Assembly: GCA_945865705.1 (NCBI GenBank)
Contig: CAMBEY010000129.1
Span: 1-8,035, forward strand
Source: Candidatus Sulfopaludibacter sp. SbA3
Lineage (GTDB): Bacteria; Acidobacteriota; Terriglobia; 2-12-FULL-54-10
Length of the DNA stretch: 8,035 bases
Direction: 5' to 3'
The notes beneath the pieces are model-generated. The model was not told the DNA's origin. It worked only from the letters and a program-made list of their open reading frames with translations, and made no database searches. Both the position numbers and the translations under genes were made by a program. The stretch's first letter is position 1. Each line of letters starts with the position of its first letter. Positions 6,990 to 8,035 of this stretch are shown piece after piece.

Positions 6990-7560
6990 GGCCCACCTCC
7001 GCCAATCCCTCGCGCAGACGTGTCAGCGCGGCGCGAATCCAGGTTTTCACGGTGCCAAGCGGCTCGTGCAATGCCTCGGCTATTTCGCTTTGAGTCATAC
7101 CTTGAAAATAAGCCATCTCAATCGCCCGGCGCTGCGCCGCTGGCAGCGACTGCATATGCTGGCGGACCAGCAGGGCGCGCGAATTCTGGTCAATTAACTC
7201 TTCAGCCGATGCCGCCGGGCTGCCAGCCTGAATGCGGAGGTTTAATTGATCCAGCATAAATTCCTCGGAGTCCTGCTCGACGCGGCGCTGCTTGGCAGCC
7301 TTGCTGCGCAGAGCATCAAGCGCGCGATTGCGGGCCATGGTTACCAGCCAGGGCTCCAGCGCGCCGCGCTCCGGCTGATACGCCCGGGCGTTGCGCCACA
7401 AGTGCAGAAACACTTCCTGCACCAGCTCCTCGGCGGTGGCCGGCTCGCGCAGAATCCTCAGCACGAGCGAATAGACCAGCCGCGAGTAGCGGTCATAAAG
7501 CATCTCGATAGCCTGGGGGTCCTGCAGGACCACGCGCTCCATGAGCGCCGCGTTATCCAC
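6979..7560 (-). CDS. ECF RNA polymerase sigma factor (SigK/RskA-associated type)
   Basis: Alternative sigma factor directing RNA polymerase to a small stress or envelope regulon. With the GTG 7560 start the product is 193 aa, the usual ECF length. Sigma-2 covers about 20-91 (YDRYSRLVYSLVLRI, ATAEELVQEVFLHLW, then WLVTMARNRALDALR). A short linker leads to sigma-4 at about 133-185, with LPAAQRRAIEMAYFQG and the helix-turn-helix TQSEIAEAL...GTVKTWIRAALTRL. Neither sigma-3 nor a C-terminal extension is present. The longest open frame begins at TTG 7614, but that has no ribosome binding site and sits 7 nt after a candidate -10, so it would be at or near the transcription start. GTG 7560 follows a purine-rich GGAGAGAG. 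It overlaps the anti-sigma gene by 11 nt, which fixes the partnership. Confidence 0.92.
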   Translation of the reverse strand: MDNAALMERVVLQDPQAIEMLYDRYSRLVYSLVLRILREPATAEELVQEVFLHLWRNARAYQPERGALEPWLVTMARNRALDALRSKAAKQRRVEQDSEEFMLDQLNLRIQAGSPAASAEELIDQNSRALLVRQHMQSLPAAQRRAIEMAYFQGMTQSEIAEALHEPLGTVKTWIRAALTRLREGLAEVGHAM

Positions 7561-7568
7561 GCAATTCT

Positions 7569-7581
7569 CTCTCCGCGAGAG
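7569..7581 (-). promoter_or_regulatory. Leader hairpin holding the sigma-gene ribosome binding site
   Basis: On the minus strand CTCTC-GCG-GAGAG forms a 5-bp stem with 3-nt loop. Its 3' arm is part of the purine-rich GGAGAGAG site that precedes GTG 7560. The site supports the GTG start. Sequestration of the site in the stem is possible but the stem is short. Confidence 0.35.
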
Positions 7582-7599
7582 GCAGTCGCCGCCCGCGCC

Positions 7600-7612
7600 G
7601 GGAGATGCTCCC
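7600..7612 (-). other. Second small hairpin in the sigma-gene leader
   Basis: GGGAG and CTCCC pair over 5 bp around a 3-nt loop, close to the predicted 5' end of the sigma transcript. It could stabilise the 5' end. It is short enough to be chance. Confidence 0.25.
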
Positions 7613-7621
7613 AATCAATAC

Positions 7622-7645
7622 TACGAGAAGGGAGGTGAATTGGAT
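7622..7645 (-). promoter_or_regulatory. Candidate autoregulated ECF promoter of the sigma gene (ATCCAA-N14-CGTA)
   Basis: Minus-strand ATCCAA (7645-7640), 14 nt, then CGTA (7625-7622). The -35 is preceded by a C, giving CATCC, which resembles from memory the CCATCC -35 reported for M. tuberculosis SigK, the founding RskA-controlled sigma factor. The leader to GTG 7560 is 61 nt. The same element before two downstream genes suggests that this sigma factor is autoregulated. Confidence 0.65.
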
Positions 7646-7687
7646 GATTCGAGCCATCGCGGTATTGTAATCCGGAAGCTGAGGCGG

Positions 7688-8035
7688 CTAGGAGAATACT
7701 TCGTCGTGCAGCGAGGTGACGATGAGCAGCAGGCAGCCGGCGAATGAACTGCTCTCCGGGTGAATGCTGTGGGCGGGCGCGCAGAGAAAATCGCCGGCAT
7801 GGAAGACCTTCTGACCAAAGCGCAAGTCGCCTTCCATCACCAGGCACTGCTCGCTAGAGGCATGGCGATGCGGTCGAAAGCCTGCGCCGGGGTCAAGACG
7901 AACGAGACGAGTGACCATGTGCGTGGCGGCGTCTTCGTAAAGGTCCTTGTAGCGGACGCCGGGCAATGGCGTTTCGATCCACTCACCCGACTTGTCGAGA
8001 ACAATGTGAACACCGGCAGGCAGGTCCGGGATGAG
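7688..8035 (-). CDS. ChrR-like cupin domain protein, C-terminal part (cut by window edge)
   Basis: The frame is open from the window edge to TAG 7690-7688, showing the last 115 residues; the start lies outside. The visible part is a single metal-binding cupin resembling the ChrR C-terminal domain (cupin_7 type). Counting visible residues, the ligands would be H56, H58, E62 (HRHASSEQ) and H92 (SIHPES). These spacings equal those of ChrR H141/H143/E147/H177 as I recall them. Typical elements are GEWIETPLPGVRYKDL at 17-32, LVMEGDL at 65-71, GDF at 81-83 and CLLLIVTSLHDE at 101-112. ChrR-type proteins often carry an N-terminal zinc anti-sigma domain, which cannot be judged here; a stand-alone cupin or acetylacetone-cleaving-like enzyme is the alternative. 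It is on the same strand as the sigma gene, 127 nt upstream, and outside the ATCCAA-N14-CGTA promoter unless another copy lies further upstream. Confidence 0.75.
   Translation of the reverse strand, partial: LIPDLPAGVHIVLDKSGEWIETPLPGVRYKDLYEDAATHMVTRLVRLDPGAGFRPHRHASSEQCLVMEGDLRFGQKVFHAGDFLCAPAHSIHPESSSFAGCLLLIVTSLHDEVFS

Noticed and set aside
7626..7674. Plus-strand GGGAGGTG followed by ATG and a short open frame (MIRAIAVL, then stop)
   Set aside because: Only eight codons. The ribosome-binding-like bases are the reverse complement of the promoter spacer of the sigma gene, and nothing else supports a peptide gene.
1..8035. CRISPR arrays, tRNA or rRNA genes, transposase genes, phage or defence genes
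   Set aside because: No regularly spaced direct repeats, tRNA-like cloverleaf or rRNA segments, and no products of these families, were seen on either strand.

Overview
The window is a GC-rich bacterial chromosomal segment. The gene content (RskA-type anti-sigma factor, DUF4331 protein, TPR protein, RNase R with Gly/Lys-rich inserts) and a dispersed hairpin repeat containing TCATCCTGAGCG/CGAAGGATCT suggest an Acidobacteriota member. That placement is inference from style of sequence, not a database match.

Layout: one plus-strand gene, rnr (RNase R, 113-2644), converges on a block of minus-strand genes. Between them lies a 392-nt gene-free stretch holding a nested inverted-repeat element (2771-2960) and a GC-rich hairpin (2993-3017). 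Read in the direction of transcription, the minus-strand block is: the C-terminal part of a ChrR-like cupin protein (cut by the window edge, 7688-8035), an ECF sigma factor (6979-7560), a membrane RskA-like anti-sigma factor overlapping it by 11 nt (6156-6989), a secreted DUF4331 protein (4463-6046) and a secreted TPR protein (3037-4317).

The main discovery is regulatory. A bipartite element, ATCCAA-N14-CGTA, occurs with identical spacing upstream of the sigma gene (7645-7622), the DUF4331 gene (6155-6132) and the TPR gene (4421-4398), always in the sense direction. In ECF terms it reads as -35 ATCC, 16-nt spacer, -10 CGTA. The simplest model is that the encoded ECF factor drives its own operon and two further units for exported proteins. 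The RskA-like protein would hold it at the membrane until an envelope signal arrives. The TPR-gene copy lies inside a strong hairpin terminator that follows the DUF4331 gene, so termination and initiation share the same bases.

The start codons of the sigma factor (GTG 7560) and DUF4331 protein (GTG 6046) were reassigned from the longest open frames, using ribosome binding sites, the signal peptide and the promoter positions.
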